A program made the translations under genes and the position numbers. Shown here piece after piece: positions 1 to 7,485 of a DNA stretch of 10,809 nt. The notes under the pieces were generated by a model. The model saw only the letters and a program-made list of their open reading frames with translations, made no database searches and had not been told where the DNA came from. Positions within the stretch are counted from its first letter, which is position 1; every line of letters begins with the position of its first letter. Location of the stretch: assembly GCA_964561095.1 (NCBI GenBank), contig CAZLNV010000028.1, forward strand, positions 1-10,809, written 5' to 3'. This DNA comes from CAZLNV01 sp964561095. GTDB taxonomy: Bacteria > Bacillota_I > Bacilli_A > RF39 > UBA660.

Positions 1-2402
1 TAAATCGTGCTCCTACATTGCACAGATTAGGTATTCAAGCATTTGAACCTAAATTAATTGGTGGTAAAGCATTAAGACTACATCCGCTTGTTTGTACAGC
101 ATTTAATGCAGACTTTGATGGTGACCAGATGGCTGTGCACGTACCATTAAGTGAAGAGGCCCAAGCAGAAGCAAGAATTCTTATGTTAGGTGCTAATAAT
201 ATCTTAAGTCCAAAAGATGGAAAACCTATTGTTACTCCATCACAAGACATGGTATTAGGTAACTATTATTTAACTATGGAAACTGCTGGATTACCTGGAG
301 AAGGTAAAGTATATAAAAACAGCAATGAAGTATTAATGGCTTATGAAAGAAAAGATGTAACTCTTCATACAAGAATATGTGTATTAACTAAAAGTTTTAA
401 ATATAAGGTATTTACTGATGAACAAAGAGAAAAATATTTAGTAACTACACCAGGTAAAATTATATTTAACGAAATATTACCTGATACATACCCATACTTG
501 AATGAACCATCTAGAACAAATATTGAAAATTTAACACCAGATAAATTCTTTTTAGAAAAAGGTACAAATTTAACAGAAGCAGTAAAAAATATGCCTCTTG
601 TTAATGCTTTCCAAAAGAGTGACTTAGAAAAAATTATTGCGCAAATATTCAAAAGATATAAAACTACTGAAACTTCAATCATGCTTGATAAGTTAAAGAA
701 TTTAGGATTTAAACATTCTACATTAGGTGGTATTACAATATCTTTAAGTGATATAGTTGATAGTGATAAAAAAGCAGAAGTTATTGAAGAAACTAATAAA
801 ACAATTGAACAAATCAATAAGCAATTTAAACGTGGTTTAATTACTGATTCAGAAAGACATGATAAAGTTGTTAAATTATGGTTTGATGCTAGAGACGCTG
901 TTCAAAACGATTTAGTTGAAAAAGCTGGTAAAAATTTAGATAACCCTCTTTCTTTGATATTTAATTCAAAAGCAAGAGGAAGTAAGGCACAACTAGTTCA
1001 ATTATCTGGTATGCGTGGAATAATGGCAAAACCTAATGGTGAATCTGTTGAAATTCCGATTTTAGCATCATTTAAAGATGGACTAGATGTACAAGAATTC
1101 TTCTTAAGTACACATGGATCTAGAAAAGGTACAGCGGATACAGCACTAAAAACAGCAGAAGCTGGATACTTGACTCGTAGACTTGTTGATGTTGTACAAG
1201 ATGTAATAATTAAAGAAGATGATTGTGGTACTATTCAAGGTGTTGAGATATCAGCATTTATTGATGAAAAAAGTGGCGCAGTACTAGAAAGTTTAGAAGA
1301 AAGAATTTTAGGAAGATACTCTAATCAAAAAGTAGTAAATCCTGAAACAAAAGAAGTAATTATCAATAAAGGTGAATTAATTACTGAAGCTATTGCAGAT
1401 AAAATAGTTGCTGCAGGAATTAAAACAGTTGAAATAAGAAGCGTTCTTACTTGTAAGACAGAAAATGGTATTTGTCGTAAATGCTATGGAAGAAATTTAG
1501 CAACAGGTGGTGTCGTTGAAGTAGGAGAAGCTGTAGGTATAATGGCAGCTCAATCAATTGGAGAACCTGGTACTCAATTAACTATGAGAACATTCCATAC
1601 TGGTGGTGTTGCCGGTGCTGGAGATATTACTCAAGGTCTTCCAAGAGTTGAAGAATTATTTGAGGCTAGAAGTCCTAAAGTAAAAGCAACTATAGCTGAA
1701 ATAAGTGGTAAAGTTACAAAAATAACTGAATCAGACAAAGGTAAATATAAAATATATATTACTAATGATGTTGAAATTAGAGAACATGTTACAATGTATA
1801 ACTCAAAACTTGCGGTTGAGCCAAAACAAATGGTTGAAGCTGGACAAAGTTTAACTGAAGGAGCTATCGCACCTAAAGAGTTACTTGCTGTAACAGACCC
1901 AATAACAGTACAACAATATATTTTGAAGGAAATACAGAAAGTTTATAAATCTCAAGGTGTTGATATGTCTGATAAACATGTTGAAGTAGTTGTTAAAAGA
2001 ATGATTCCAAAGATGAAAATTGTTGAACCTGGAGACACTTCATTTATTGAAGGAACTGCCGTTTCAATAAGAAAATTCACAGATGAGAATAAACCAATAA
2101 TTTTAAGCGGAGGAGTTCCTGCTGTAGGTAAACCAGTATTGCTTGGTATTACTAAAGCATCTCTAGAAACAGATTCATTCTTATCAGCAGCATCTTTCCA
2201 AGAAACAACAAGAATTTTGACAGATGCTTCTATAAGAGGAAAAGTTGACCATTTAAGAGGATTAAAAGAAAATGTTATTTTAGGTAAATTAATACCTGCT
2301 GGAACTGGTGCTAGAGAGTATTCTAATATAGAATTAGAGCTTGAACATCAATTAATCAGTGAAGATGCTTCAGAAGCATTAGAAGAAACATTTTTAATGT
2401 AA
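1..2402 (+). CDS. rpoC: DNA-directed RNA polymerase subunit beta' (5'-truncated by window edge)
   Basis: This is the C-terminal part of the largest RNA polymerase subunit, which forms much of the catalytic cleft. The frame is open from the window edge (first complete codon at 3) with the family signature [14 protein letters not shown], so the true start lies upstream and the TTG at 18 is internal. The NADFDGD motif at 105-125 carries the three aspartates that hold the catalytic magnesium. The bridge helix lies around 1102-1185 ([15 protein letters not shown]) and the trigger loop around 1578-1650 (TMRTFHTGG). The trigger loop runs straight on without the large insertion found in proteobacterial beta', as expected in Bacillota. 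Four cysteine codons at 1224, 1452, 1473 and 1482 form the second zinc site. The gene ends at TAA and is followed by its own terminator. The ribosomal-protein genes that often follow rpoC are not here. Identification is certain. Confidence 0.99.
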   Translation, partial: NRAPTLHRLGIQAFEPKLIGGKALRLHPLVCTAFNADFDGDQMAVHVPLSEEAQAEARILMLGANNILSPKDGKPIVTPSQDMVLGNYYLTMETAGLPGEGKVYKNSNEVLMAYERKDVTLHTRICVLTKSFKYKVFTDEQREKYLVTTPGKIIFNEILPDTYPYLNEPSRTNIENLTPDKFFLEKGTNLTEAVKNMPLVNAFQKSDLEKIIAQIFKRYKTTETSIMLDKLKNLGFKHSTLGGITISLSDIVDSDKKAEVIEETNKTIEQINKQFKRGLITDSERHDKVVKLWFDARDAVQNDLVEKAGKNLDNPLSLIFNSKARGSKAQLVQLSGMRGIMAKPNGESVEIPILASFKDGLDVQEFFLSTHGSRKGTADTALKTAEAGYLTRRLVDVVQDVIIKEDDCGTIQGVEISAFIDEKSGAVLESLEERILGRYSNQKVVNPETKEVIINKGELITEAIADKIVAAGIKTVEIRSVLTCKTENGICRKCYGRNLATGGVVEVGEAVGIMAAQSIGEPGTQLTMRTFHTGGVAGAGDITQGLPRVEELFEARSPKVKATIAEISGKVTKITESDKGKYKIYITNDVEIREHVTMYNSKLAVEPKQMVEAGQSLTEGAIAPKELLAVTDPITVQQYILKEIQKVYKSQGVDMSDKHVEVVVKRMIPKMKIVEPGDTSFIEGTAVSIRKFTDENKPIILSGGVPAVGKPVLLGITKASLETDSFLSAASFQETTRILTDASIRGKVDHLRGLKENVILGKLIPAGTGAREYSNIELELEHQLISEDASEALEETFLM

Positions 2403-2408
2403 TGATAT

Positions 2409-2432
2409 AAGGTGGATTAGTCCACCTTTTTT
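2409..2432 (+). terminator. Rho-independent terminator after rpoC
   Basis: GGTGGA (2411-2416) pairs perfectly with TCCACC (2421-2426) around a TTAG loop, and flanking A/T pairs extend the stem. It is followed by a run of six T residues at 2427-2432. It starts only 7 bases after the rpoC stop codon and should end the rpoBC transcript. Confidence 0.92.
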
Positions 2433-2433
2433 A

Positions 2434-2442
2434 TGATAAAAT
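2434..2442 (+). promoter_or_regulatory. Possible extended -10 promoter for the 76-aa gene
   Basis: TGATAAAAT fits an extended -10 element (TGn followed by TAAAAT). There is no good -35 because the expected position falls inside the rpoC terminator hairpin. If used, transcription would start near 2449, almost at the ribosome-binding site AAGGAGG (2448-2454), leaving a very short leader. This is weak evidence, and readthrough from rpoC is the alternative. Confidence 0.35.
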
Positions 2443-2458
2443 ATTTTAAGGAGGAAAT

Positions 2459-2689
2459 ATGCTTATACCTTGTGAATATGTAGAAAGATACTTAGAAAAA
2501 TGTGATAATGAATATTTAAAAATTTTATTATTAAATGATACTTTTGGGGGTAAGATAGAAAAGGTGAAGTATGGTAATAAAGTTTATTATGTAAATAATT
2601 TTTACAATACATCTTTTGAAAAGGATACTGCAAGAGAAGAATTGATGAGTATAAGTAAATTACATGATGAATATGTGAATGCATATTGA
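2459..2689 (+). CDS. Hypothetical 76-aa protein
   Basis: I do not recognise this small protein. The start is well supported: a full AAGGAGG Shine-Dalgarno sequence at 2448-2454 lies 4 bases before ATG 2459. The product is soluble-looking, with no signal peptide or membrane segment. It has a short helical N-terminus (PCEYVERYLEKC), a central Tyr/Asn-rich stretch (KVYYVNNFYN) that could be a beta strand, and a charged C-terminal helix. It ends with TGA. It sits alone between the rpoC terminator and the terminator before gpsB, so it is probably a monocistronic unit. The strong ribosome-binding site and bracketing terminators argue that it is a real gene despite its size. Confidence 0.7.
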   Translation: MLIPCEYVERYLEKCDNEYLKILLLNDTFGGKIEKVKYGNKVYYVNNFYNTSFEKDTAREELMSISKLHDEYVNAY

Positions 2690-2721
2690 GAAATAAATAG
2701 AAATATGTATCAATCTTTGTC

Positions 2722-2742
2722 AATTACTTTAAAAAAGTAATT
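2722..2742 (+). other. Perfect AT-rich hairpin downstream of the 76-aa gene
   Basis: AATTACTTT (2722-2730) and AAAGTAATT (2734-2742) form a perfect 9-bp stem around a three-A loop. No T-run follows on either strand, so it is not a standard terminator. It may cap the 3' end of the preceding transcript or simply reflect AT-rich sequence. Confidence 0.4.
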
Positions 2743-2759
2743 ACCAATTTATTGAAGTT

Positions 2760-2793
2760 AAGGCATTATAATTGACTTTTAATGTCTTTTTTT
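2760..2793 (+). terminator. Terminator upstream of gpsB, overlapping its promoter
   Basis: AAGGCATTA (2760-2768) pairs with TAATGTCTT (2780-2788), with one G-T wobble, and a T-run covers 2787-2793. It should terminate transcription coming from the 76-aa gene. Its loop contains the -35 element of the next promoter. Confidence 0.8.
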
Positions 2794-2800
2794 GTAAAAT
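2772..2800 (+). promoter_or_regulatory. Sigma-A promoter for gpsB and the downstream unit
   Basis: The -35 TTGACT (2772-2777) and -10 TAAAAT (2795-2800) are separated by exactly 17 bp. The -35 lies in the loop of the terminator at 2760-2793, and the terminator's 3' arm and T-run lie in the spacer. The expected start site is near 2807, giving a leader of about 30 bases before gpsB. Confidence 0.82.
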
Positions 2801-2838
2801 TATATACAAGGAATGATTAAAGAATATGGAGGACTATT

Positions 2839-3159
2839 ATGTTAGAAGATAAAATATTTTTAACAACTAACGATATACTTGAAAAGGAGTTTAAGTTAGA
2901 CGCTAGAGGGTATAGGCCTCAAGAAGTAGATAAATACTTAGATTTAGTTATAAGAGATTACACCGAATATCAAACTATTATCAAAAGATTAATGGTAGAA
3001 ATTAAGAATTTAGAAAAAGATAATAGTATACTGCAAGGAGAAAATAGAGATTTAAAATCTAAATTGGAAATAGTTGGTACATCTACGAATAAGGGTGTAA
3101 CTAATGTTGATATCTTAAAGAGATTAAGCGAACTTGAAAAAATAGTATATGGTGAATAA
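2839..3159 (+). CDS. gpsB: Cell-division regulator GpsB (DivIVA-like)
   Basis: GpsB is a small membrane-associated coiled-coil adaptor of Bacillota that links penicillin-binding proteins to the division machinery. The 106-aa length is about normal. Residues 9-41 (TTNDILEKEF, GYRPQEVDKYLD) are the conserved DivIVA/GpsB N-terminal membrane- and partner-binding domain. Residues 42-78 form a coiled coil, and the C-terminal NVDILKRLSELEKIVYG (89-105) is the characteristic GpsB trimerisation tail that separates it from the longer DivIVA. A GGAGG motif ends 6 bases before ATG 2839. The stop codon abuts the first paired bases of the RNase P RNA, and the gpsB-rnpB neighbourhood is also known in Bacillus. 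The product identity is very secure. Confidence 0.95.
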   Translation: MLEDKIFLTTNDILEKEFKLDARGYRPQEVDKYLDLVIRDYTEYQTIIKRLMVEIKNLEKDNSILQGENRDLKSKLEIVGTSTNKGVTNVDILKRLSELEKIVYGE

Positions 3160-3501
3160 TAATTTTTAGACAAACGCTGCATATATTTATGTAGAGGAAA
3201 GTCCATACTCGCACTGTCCTGTGATGGCAGTAGTGATCGTGCTAGAGAAAAAAATAACTCTAGGGAAGGAAACTTTACGGCATTGAAATAATCAAGAACT
3301 GATTAAAGTAAATATAAAAGTGCTATAGTGACGAAGTCTTTAGGAATAAAGAAGTGGAACGAAGTAAACCCCGCGAGCGAGAAACCCAAATTTGGTAGGG
3401 GAACTTTTACGAAGGAATTAAACGGAGTAAAGGAAGATTATGTCTTAGATAAATGTTTGTCACCTTTTATAGGTACAGAATATGGCTTATTAAAAATTAT
3501 T
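3158..3501 (+). ncRNA. rnpB: RNase P RNA, type B (Bacillus-like)
   Basis: This is the catalytic RNA of ribonuclease P, which trims the 5' leaders of tRNA precursors. Conserved core blocks appear in the expected order: GAGGAAAGTCC (3194-3204), AGTAGTGATCGTGC (3229-3242), GTGACGAAGTCTTTAGG (near 3328), GAACGAAGTAAACCCC (near 3357), GAGCGAGAAACCC followed by TTGGTAGGGGAAC (3375-3404), and the universal ACAGAA (3475-3480). The GGT at 3394-3396 corresponds to the bases that pair with the tRNA CCA end. The outer P1 helix closes AATAATTTTTA (3158-3168) with TAAAAATTATT (3491-3501), which sets the ends and gives about 344 nt. There is no terminator at the 3' end, and the next gene's ribosome-binding site starts within 5 bases, so the RNA is probably cut out of a longer transcript. 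A 69-codon open frame inside it (3328-3537) is not a gene. Confidence 0.97.
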
Positions 3502-3517
3502 AATAAAGGAGAATATT

Positions 3518-4027
3518 GTGAAAGATATAGGAACTAGTTTTAAAGAAGCAAGAGAAACTATAGGTATAACTGAAGAGGAAGCTGCGGCTGATATGAATGT
3601 AACATTAGCGCAACTTGAAAATTTAGAAGATGGTAATGCTAATGCTTTTAAAGATATTTTTTTTCTAAAAGAGTTAATTAGAAAATATGCTAAATATTTA
3701 AATTTAGACGGGGATAAACTTGTTGAAGATTACAATGAATTTATGTTTAATTATACTTCAAAGATACCTATTTCTGAAATAGAAAAAAAGGTGGAGCAAA
3801 TAACTAAAGAAGAAACCAAAGGTTTACCAAAGAAAATAATATCACCATACACAATGATTAAAGATGAAAAATCTAAAAAATCAAAAGTATATATTTATAT
3901 TATAGTTGGGATATTATCAATTTTATTAATAGTATTTATGATTTTTTTAATCAAGAACAAAATTAATAATGATGATTTTGTTGGAATAAATATTATGAAA
4001 GGAGTAAATTATGAATGTGCCAAATAA
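3518..4027 (+). CDS. RodZ-like HTH membrane protein (YmfM type, short)
   Basis: This 169-aa protein has an N-terminal Xre/RodZ-type helix-turn-helix (residues about 4-70, FKEARETIGITEEEAAAD) followed by a linker. A single membrane segment spans about 124-145 (VYIYIIVGILSILLIVFMIF), then a short lysine- and asparagine-rich tail. That order matches RodZ/YmfM, which couples MreB filaments to the elongation machinery in rod-shaped cells. The large C-terminal beta domain usual in RodZ is missing. Start is GTG 3518 with AAGGAG at 3506-3511; a GTG start is unusual among its neighbours. It lies just after rnpB, and its last 17 bases overlap pgsA, the same partner as in Bacillus. RodZ function is inferred from architecture and synteny; it could instead be a membrane-anchored regulator. 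Confidence 0.85.
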   Translation: MKDIGTSFKEARETIGITEEEAAADMNVTLAQLENLEDGNANAFKDIFFLKELIRKYAKYLNLDGDKLVEDYNEFMFNYTSKIPISEIEKKVEQITKEETKGLPKKIISPYTMIKDEKSKKSKVYIYIIVGILSILLIVFMIFLIKNKINNDDFVGINIMKGVNYECAK

Positions 4028-4610
4028 AATAACAATGTGTAGAATATTTTTATCAGTGTTACTTCTTGTACTATTAATGTTCCCATTTTATAAAATAGGA
4101 TTTACATTTACACCATTAGTAGTAGCGGGTAAAGTAATTTTAGATACGAAATATTTAATAGCTGGAGTTATTTTTGTTGTAGCTGCATCAACTGATTTCC
4201 TAGATGGATATATAGCTAGAAAATATAATATAGTAACAGATTTTGGAAAAGTGTTAGATTCTATTGCAGACAAGATGTTAGTTAATGGTGTACTTATCAT
4301 ATTAGCTGTAGAAAATCAAATAAGTGTTATTGTCCCAGTTGTAATAATTATTAGAGACATAGCTGTTGATTCAATTAAGATGATAGCTGGAAGTAAAAAC
4401 GGAGCAGTTGGAGCAAGTTGGACTGGCAAGGTGAAAACAATATGCATGTTAGTTGGATTGTCACTACTATTCTTTGGGAACTTGCCATTTGAATTATGGA
4501 ATATAAGAGCTGCTGAATTTTTAATTCTAGTAGCAACTGTTCTTTCAGTGGTAAGTGGTGTACAATACTATTTAAATAACAGAAAATATTTTTTAGAAGA
4601 AGGAAAATAA
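4011..4610 (+). CDS. pgsA: CDP-diacylglycerol--glycerol-3-phosphate 3-phosphatidyltransferase
   Basis: PgsA makes phosphatidylglycerol phosphate from CDP-diacylglycerol and glycerol-3-phosphate in the membrane, the committed step to phosphatidylglycerol and cardiolipin. The 199-aa protein carries the full CDP-alcohol phosphatidyltransferase signature: D62, D65-G66, A69-R70, G79, D83 and D87, with the metal-binding aspartates intact. The N-terminus NVPNKITMCRI is typical of PgsA, and several hydrophobic segments (about 9-29, 48-60, 89-112, 132-148 and 160-180) form its multi-span membrane body. ATG 4011 has AAAGGAG at 3998-4004 inside the 3' end of the RodZ-like gene, so the two are translationally coupled. 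It is followed by a terminator. Related CDP-alcohol transferases such as phosphatidylserine synthase are less likely given the N-terminus and the rodZ-pgsA-recA order. Confidence 0.95.
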   Translation: MNVPNKITMCRIFLSVLLLVLLMFPFYKIGFTFTPLVVAGKVILDTKYLIAGVIFVVAASTDFLDGYIARKYNIVTDFGKVLDSIADKMLVNGVLIILAVENQISVIVPVVIIIRDIAVDSIKMIAGSKNGAVGASWTGKVKTICMLVGLSLLFFGNLPFELWNIRAAEFLILVATVLSVVSGVQYYLNNRKYFLEEGK

Positions 4611-4612
4611 CT

Positions 4613-4647
4613 AAAATAAAGTTTTCTCTTAGGAGAAATTTTATTTT
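4613..4647 (+). terminator. Terminator after pgsA
   Basis: AAAATAAA (4613-4620) pairs with TTTATTTT (4640-4647) and TTTCTC (4623-4628) pairs with GAGAAA (4633-4638) around a TTAG loop, with a small internal bulge. The 3' arm is T-rich. It probably ends the gpsB-rnpB-rodZ-pgsA transcript. Its 3' arm can also pair downstream (see the inverted repeat at 4636-4677). Confidence 0.75.
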
Positions 4648-4677
4648 GTAAAAATAAACGCTAACAAAATAAAATTT
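4636..4677 (+). repeat. 14-bp inverted repeat competing with the pgsA terminator
   Basis: AAATTTTATTTTGT (4636-4649) is the exact reverse complement of ACAAAATAAAATTT (4664-4677), with a 14-base spacer. The left arm is the same segment used as the 3' arm of the pgsA terminator, so the two hairpins are mutually exclusive in RNA. The sequence is low in complexity, so function is uncertain. Confidence 0.55.
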
Positions 4678-4680
4678 TAA

Positions 4681-4694
4681 CGAACAAGTGTTTG
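4681..4694 (+). promoter_or_regulatory. LexA (SOS) box upstream of recA
   Basis: CGAACAAGTGTTTG matches the Bacillota LexA/DinR operator form CGAAC-N4-GTTYG and is one base from a perfect dyad (GTTTG for GTTCG). It ends 8 bases before the recA -35 element, where bound LexA would interfere with RNA polymerase. This predicts DNA-damage induction of recA and a lexA gene elsewhere in the genome. Confidence 0.85.
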
Positions 4695-4702
4695 AAAAAA
4701 TG

Positions 4703-4731
4703 TTGACATTAAAAAAAAGTAGAGTTAAAAT
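4703..4731 (+). promoter_or_regulatory. Sigma-A promoter of recA
   Basis: A perfect -35 TTGACA (4703-4708) and a -10 TAAAAT (4726-4731) are separated by 17 bp. It lies immediately downstream of the SOS box. The expected start is near 4738, right at the AAGGAG ribosome-binding site (4740-4745), so the leader is very short. Confidence 0.88.
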
Positions 4732-4754
4732 AATATTGTAAGGAGAAAAACAAA

Positions 4755-5792
4755 ATGGAAAAATCAAAAAAAGGAAAAGATGATACACTGGAACAAGTGC
4801 TTTTGGATATAGAAAAACAATTTGGTAAAGGTGCAATTATGAAATTAGGGGAAGGCGGAATTAAAAATATAGATGTTGTTTCTAGCGGAAGCATCGCTTT
4901 AGATATAGCTTTGGGTGTAGGCGGTTATCCAAAAGGAAGAATAGTTGAAATATTTGGACCTGAATCAAGTGGTAAAACTACTATTGCATTGCATGCAATA
5001 GCCGAAGTACAAAAGACCGGAGGAAGAGCGGCATTTATAGATGCAGAGCACGCACTAGATCCTGTTTATGCAAAAAATTTAGGTGTGAATACAGATGAGT
5101 TATTATTATCACAACCGGATACTGGTGAACAGGCTTTGGAAATATGCGAAGCTTTAGTACGAAGTGAAGCAATATCTATTATAGTAATTGATAGTGTTGC
5201 AGCTCTTGTACCTCAAGCGGAAATAGAAGGAGAAATGGGAGACTCTCATGTTGGACTTCAAGCAAGACTTATGTCTCAAGCATTAAGAAAATTAAGCGGT
5301 ACTATTAGTAAAACAAATACCATTTGCATTTTTATTAATCAATTAAGAGAAAAAGTTGGTGTAATGTTTGGAAATCCTGAAACAACTCCTGGAGGAAGAG
5401 CATTAAAATTTTATTCAACTATTAGATTAGATGTAAGAAGAGCAGAACAAATAAAAGTTGGTAATGAAGTAGTTGGTAATAGAACTATTATTAAAGTTGT
5501 TAAAAATAAAGTGGCTCCACCATTTAGAACTGCTGAAGTTGAAATAATGTATGGTGAAGGAGTTTCTAGAGAGGGTGAATTAGTAGATCTTGCATCCAAT
5601 GTCGATATTATTGAAAAAAGTGGTGCATGGTTTTCATATAAAGGTGAAAAAATTGGTCAAGGTAAAGAAAATGTCAAGTTAGTGTTAAAAAACAATTCCA
5701 AAATGTGTGATGAAATTTATGAAAAAGTAAGAAAACACTATTTTGATAAATCCGAGTCAGATAAAAAAGATGTTAAAGTCATTGAAGAATAA
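4755..5792 (+). CDS. recA: Recombinase RecA
   Basis: RecA forms ATP-dependent filaments on single-stranded DNA, drives strand exchange in recombinational repair, and triggers LexA self-cleavage. The 345-aa length is normal. Visible motifs are Walker A GPESSGKT (68-75), the catalytic glutamate in FIDAEHALD (E98), Walker B SIIVID (141-146), DNA-binding loop L1 around 156-175 ([16 protein letters not shown]) and loop L2 around 196-215 ([19 protein letters not shown]). The C-terminus is charged and ends in DVKVIEE, as in other RecA proteins. ATG 4755 has AAGGAG at 4740-4745. It has its own SOS-controlled promoter and terminator, so it is monocistronic. In Bacillus cinA precedes recA; here it does not. 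Confidence 0.99.
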   Translation: MEKSKKGKDDTLEQVLLDIEKQFGKGAIMKLGEGGIKNIDVVSSGSIALDIALGVGGYPKGRIVEIFGPESSGKTTIALHAIAEVQKTGGRAAFIDAEHALDPVYAKNLGVNTDELLLSQPDTGEQALEICEALVRSEAISIIVIDSVAALVPQAEIEGEMGDSHVGLQARLMSQALRKLSGTISKTNTICIFINQLREKVGVMFGNPETTPGGRALKFYSTIRLDVRRAEQIKVGNEVVGNRTIIKVVKNKVAPPFRTAEVEIMYGEGVSREGELVDLASNVDIIEKSGAWFSYKGEKIGQGKENVKLVLKNNSKMCDEIYEKVRKHYFDKSESDKKDVKVIEE

Positions 5793-5814
5793 GCTATTAA
5801 TAAATAGCTTTTTT
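5791..5814 (+). terminator. Terminator of recA
   Basis: AAGCTATT (5791-5798) pairs perfectly with AATAGCTT (5803-5810) around an AATA loop, followed by T residues to 5814. The first stem bases are part of the recA TAA stop codon, leaving no spacer between gene and terminator. Confidence 0.9.
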
Positions 5815-5832
5815 ATTGAGACAAAAAAGCAT

Positions 5833-5861
5833 TTGACAAAGAGCATAAAAAACTTTAAAAT
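5833..5861 (+). promoter_or_regulatory. Sigma-A promoter of rny
   Basis: A perfect -35 TTGACA (5833-5838) and a -10 TAAAAT (5856-5861) are separated by 17 bp. The expected start site is near 5868, the first base of the leader hairpin. Confidence 0.88.
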
Positions 5862-5867
5862 AATAAG

Positions 5868-5889
5868 TAGAAGTGGTTCACAACTTCTA
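5868..5889 (+). promoter_or_regulatory. 5' leader hairpin of the rny mRNA
   Basis: TAGAAGT (5868-5874) pairs with ACTTCTA (5883-5889) around an 8-base loop. It begins where the rny transcript is predicted to start, so the message may carry a 5'-terminal stem-loop. Such structures are known to protect Bacillus mRNAs from decay. A role in feedback control of RNase Y is only a hypothesis. Confidence 0.5.
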
Positions 5890-5914
5890 AGTAACAAATT
5901 TAATGGAGGAAAAT

Positions 5915-7468
5915 ATGAATGATAATGTTAACTCCATTTTGCTAATATTAGTTGGATTAATTGTGGGAGCAGTTGTAGTAGTTATTATAAATAAAATAAA
6001 AAAGTCTGCTGCGCAAAACGAAGCTAATAAATTGATAGAAAATGCTAGAAAAGAAGCAGAAAGAATTAAAAGAGATAATGTACTCGAATTAAAAGAAGAA
6101 TCTTATAAACTAAAAAAACAAACCGATGAGGAGATTAGGGAAAAAAAGAAAGAACTAAATGAATTAAACGATAGAATAGATAATCGTGAAAGAAGTTTAG
6201 ATAAAAGAGATGAACTTATTAATGATCGTGAAAAAACATTAGATCAAAAAGATAAAAATTTATTGGAACGCGAAAAAGAAATTCAAGAAAAAGATGCAAA
6301 AATGGAAAAAATCTTGAAAGAGCAGGTAGAATTATTAGAAAGAATATCTGGTTTTTCAAAAGAAAAAGCAAAAACTTTAGTTATGGAAAAAGTAGAAAAT
6401 GAAATGTCTAAAGAAATTGCTGAATATTTAAAATCAAGAGAAGATGAAGCAAAATTAGAAGCTGATAGAAAAGCTAAGGAATACTTAATTAATAGTATGC
6501 AAAGATATTCGAATGATGTTACAAGTGAACAAACTGTATCTACAGTAGAATTGCCTAATGATGAAATGAAAGGTAGAATTATTGGTAGAGAAGGTCGTAA
6601 TATAAGAACTATTGAAGCTATTACTGGGGTTGATCTAATAATTGATGATACTCCAGAAGTTATTGTATTGTCTAGTTTTGATCCACTTAGAAGAGAAATT
6701 GCTAAAGTTACTCTTGAAGCATTAATTAAAGATGGAAGAATACACCCAGCTAGAATTGAAGAACTTTATGATAAAGTATCTGAAGATTTTAAGACTAAGA
6801 TAAAAGAAAAGGGTGAGGAAGCTTTATTCGAACTTAACTTAACTAAAGTTGATCCAAACATTGTAGAATTACTTGGTAAATTAAATTTTAGAACAAGTTA
6901 TGGACAAAATGCACTAGAACATTCTAAAGAAGTAGCTCATTTATCAGGACTTTTAGCTGCTGAACTTGGTGAAAATATACCTTTAGCTAAAAGAGCTGGT
7001 TTACTTCATGATATAGGTAAAGCTATTGATTTTGAAGTAGAGGGAAGTCACGTTGAATTAGGCGCTGATGTAGCTAAGAGAAATGGCGAAGATGCAGTTG
7101 TTATTAACGCTATTGAATCACATCATGGAGATAAAGCACCTACTTCTATAATATCTGAATTAGTACAAATCGCAGATGCATTGTCAGCTGCTAGACCAGG
7201 TGCTAGAAATGATTCTTTAGAAAATTATGTTAAGAGATTAGAACAATTGGAAACTATCGGTAATGCAGTTGAGGGAGTTGATAAAACATTCGCAATGCAA
7301 GCTGGTAGAGAATTAAGAGTTATTGTAAAACCTGAAGAAGTAGATGACGTTAAAAGCTATAAAATAGCAAGAGACATAAAAGATAGAGTAGAAGCAGAAA
7401 TGCAATATCCTGGAACTATAAAAGTTGTTGTAATTCGTGAAACAAGAGCTGAAGAAGTTGCTAAATAA
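5915..7468 (+). CDS. rny: Ribonuclease Y
   Basis: RNase Y is the membrane-anchored endoribonuclease that starts mRNA decay in Bacillota. The 517-aa protein shows the full architecture: an N-terminal membrane anchor (about 8-27), a long charged coiled coil (about 35-195), a KH RNA-binding domain with [12 protein letters not shown] (220-231), and an HD hydrolase domain with H336, H365-D366 (LLHDIGK), H403/H404 (ESHHGD) and D421 ([13 protein letters not shown]). I place the start at ATG 5915, with GGAGG at 5905-5909; an in-frame ATG at 5903 overlaps that ribosome-binding site and lacks one of its own. It has its own promoter, leader hairpin and terminator. The position just after recA is conserved with Bacillus. 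Confidence 0.98.
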   Translation: MNDNVNSILLILVGLIVGAVVVVIINKIKKSAAQNEANKLIENARKEAERIKRDNVLELKEESYKLKKQTDEEIREKKKELNELNDRIDNRERSLDKRDELINDREKTLDQKDKNLLEREKEIQEKDAKMEKILKEQVELLERISGFSKEKAKTLVMEKVENEMSKEIAEYLKSREDEAKLEADRKAKEYLINSMQRYSNDVTSEQTVSTVELPNDEMKGRIIGREGRNIRTIEAITGVDLIIDDTPEVIVLSSFDPLRREIAKVTLEALIKDGRIHPARIEELYDKVSEDFKTKIKEKGEEALFELNLTKVDPNIVELLGKLNFRTSYGQNALEHSKEVAHLSGLLAAELGENIPLAKRAGLLHDIGKAIDFEVEGSHVELGADVAKRNGEDAVVINAIESHHGDKAPTSIISELVQIADALSAARPGARNDSLENYVKRLEQLETIGNAVEGVDKTFAMQAGRELRVIVKPEEVDDVKSYKIARDIKDRVEAEMQYPGTIKVVVIRETRAEEVAK

Positions 7469-7485
7469 ATAACTTCTTTTTCTTT
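7452..7485 (+). terminator. Terminator of rny, overlapping its coding end
   Basis: AAGAAGTT (7452-7459) pairs perfectly with AACTTCTT (7471-7478) around an 11-base loop, followed by a T-rich tract (7477-7485). The left arm encodes part of the final residues EEVAK and the loop holds the TAA stop. Confidence 0.8.

Noticed and set aside
18..20. TTG as start of rpoC
   Set aside because: The frame is open upstream and encodes the conserved NRAPT, so this is an internal leucine.
35..817. Long open frames on the - strand within rpoC and other genes
   Set aside because: They are antisense shadows of strongly conserved + strand genes and lack ribosome-binding sites.
3328..3537. 69-codon open frame with an ATG-like start
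   Set aside because: It lies inside the conserved core of RNase P RNA and its reading frame is a by-product of that sequence.
5903..5914. Upstream in-frame ATG for rny (adds MEEN)
   Set aside because: It overlaps the GGAGG ribosome-binding site that serves ATG 5915 and has no ribosome-binding site of its own.
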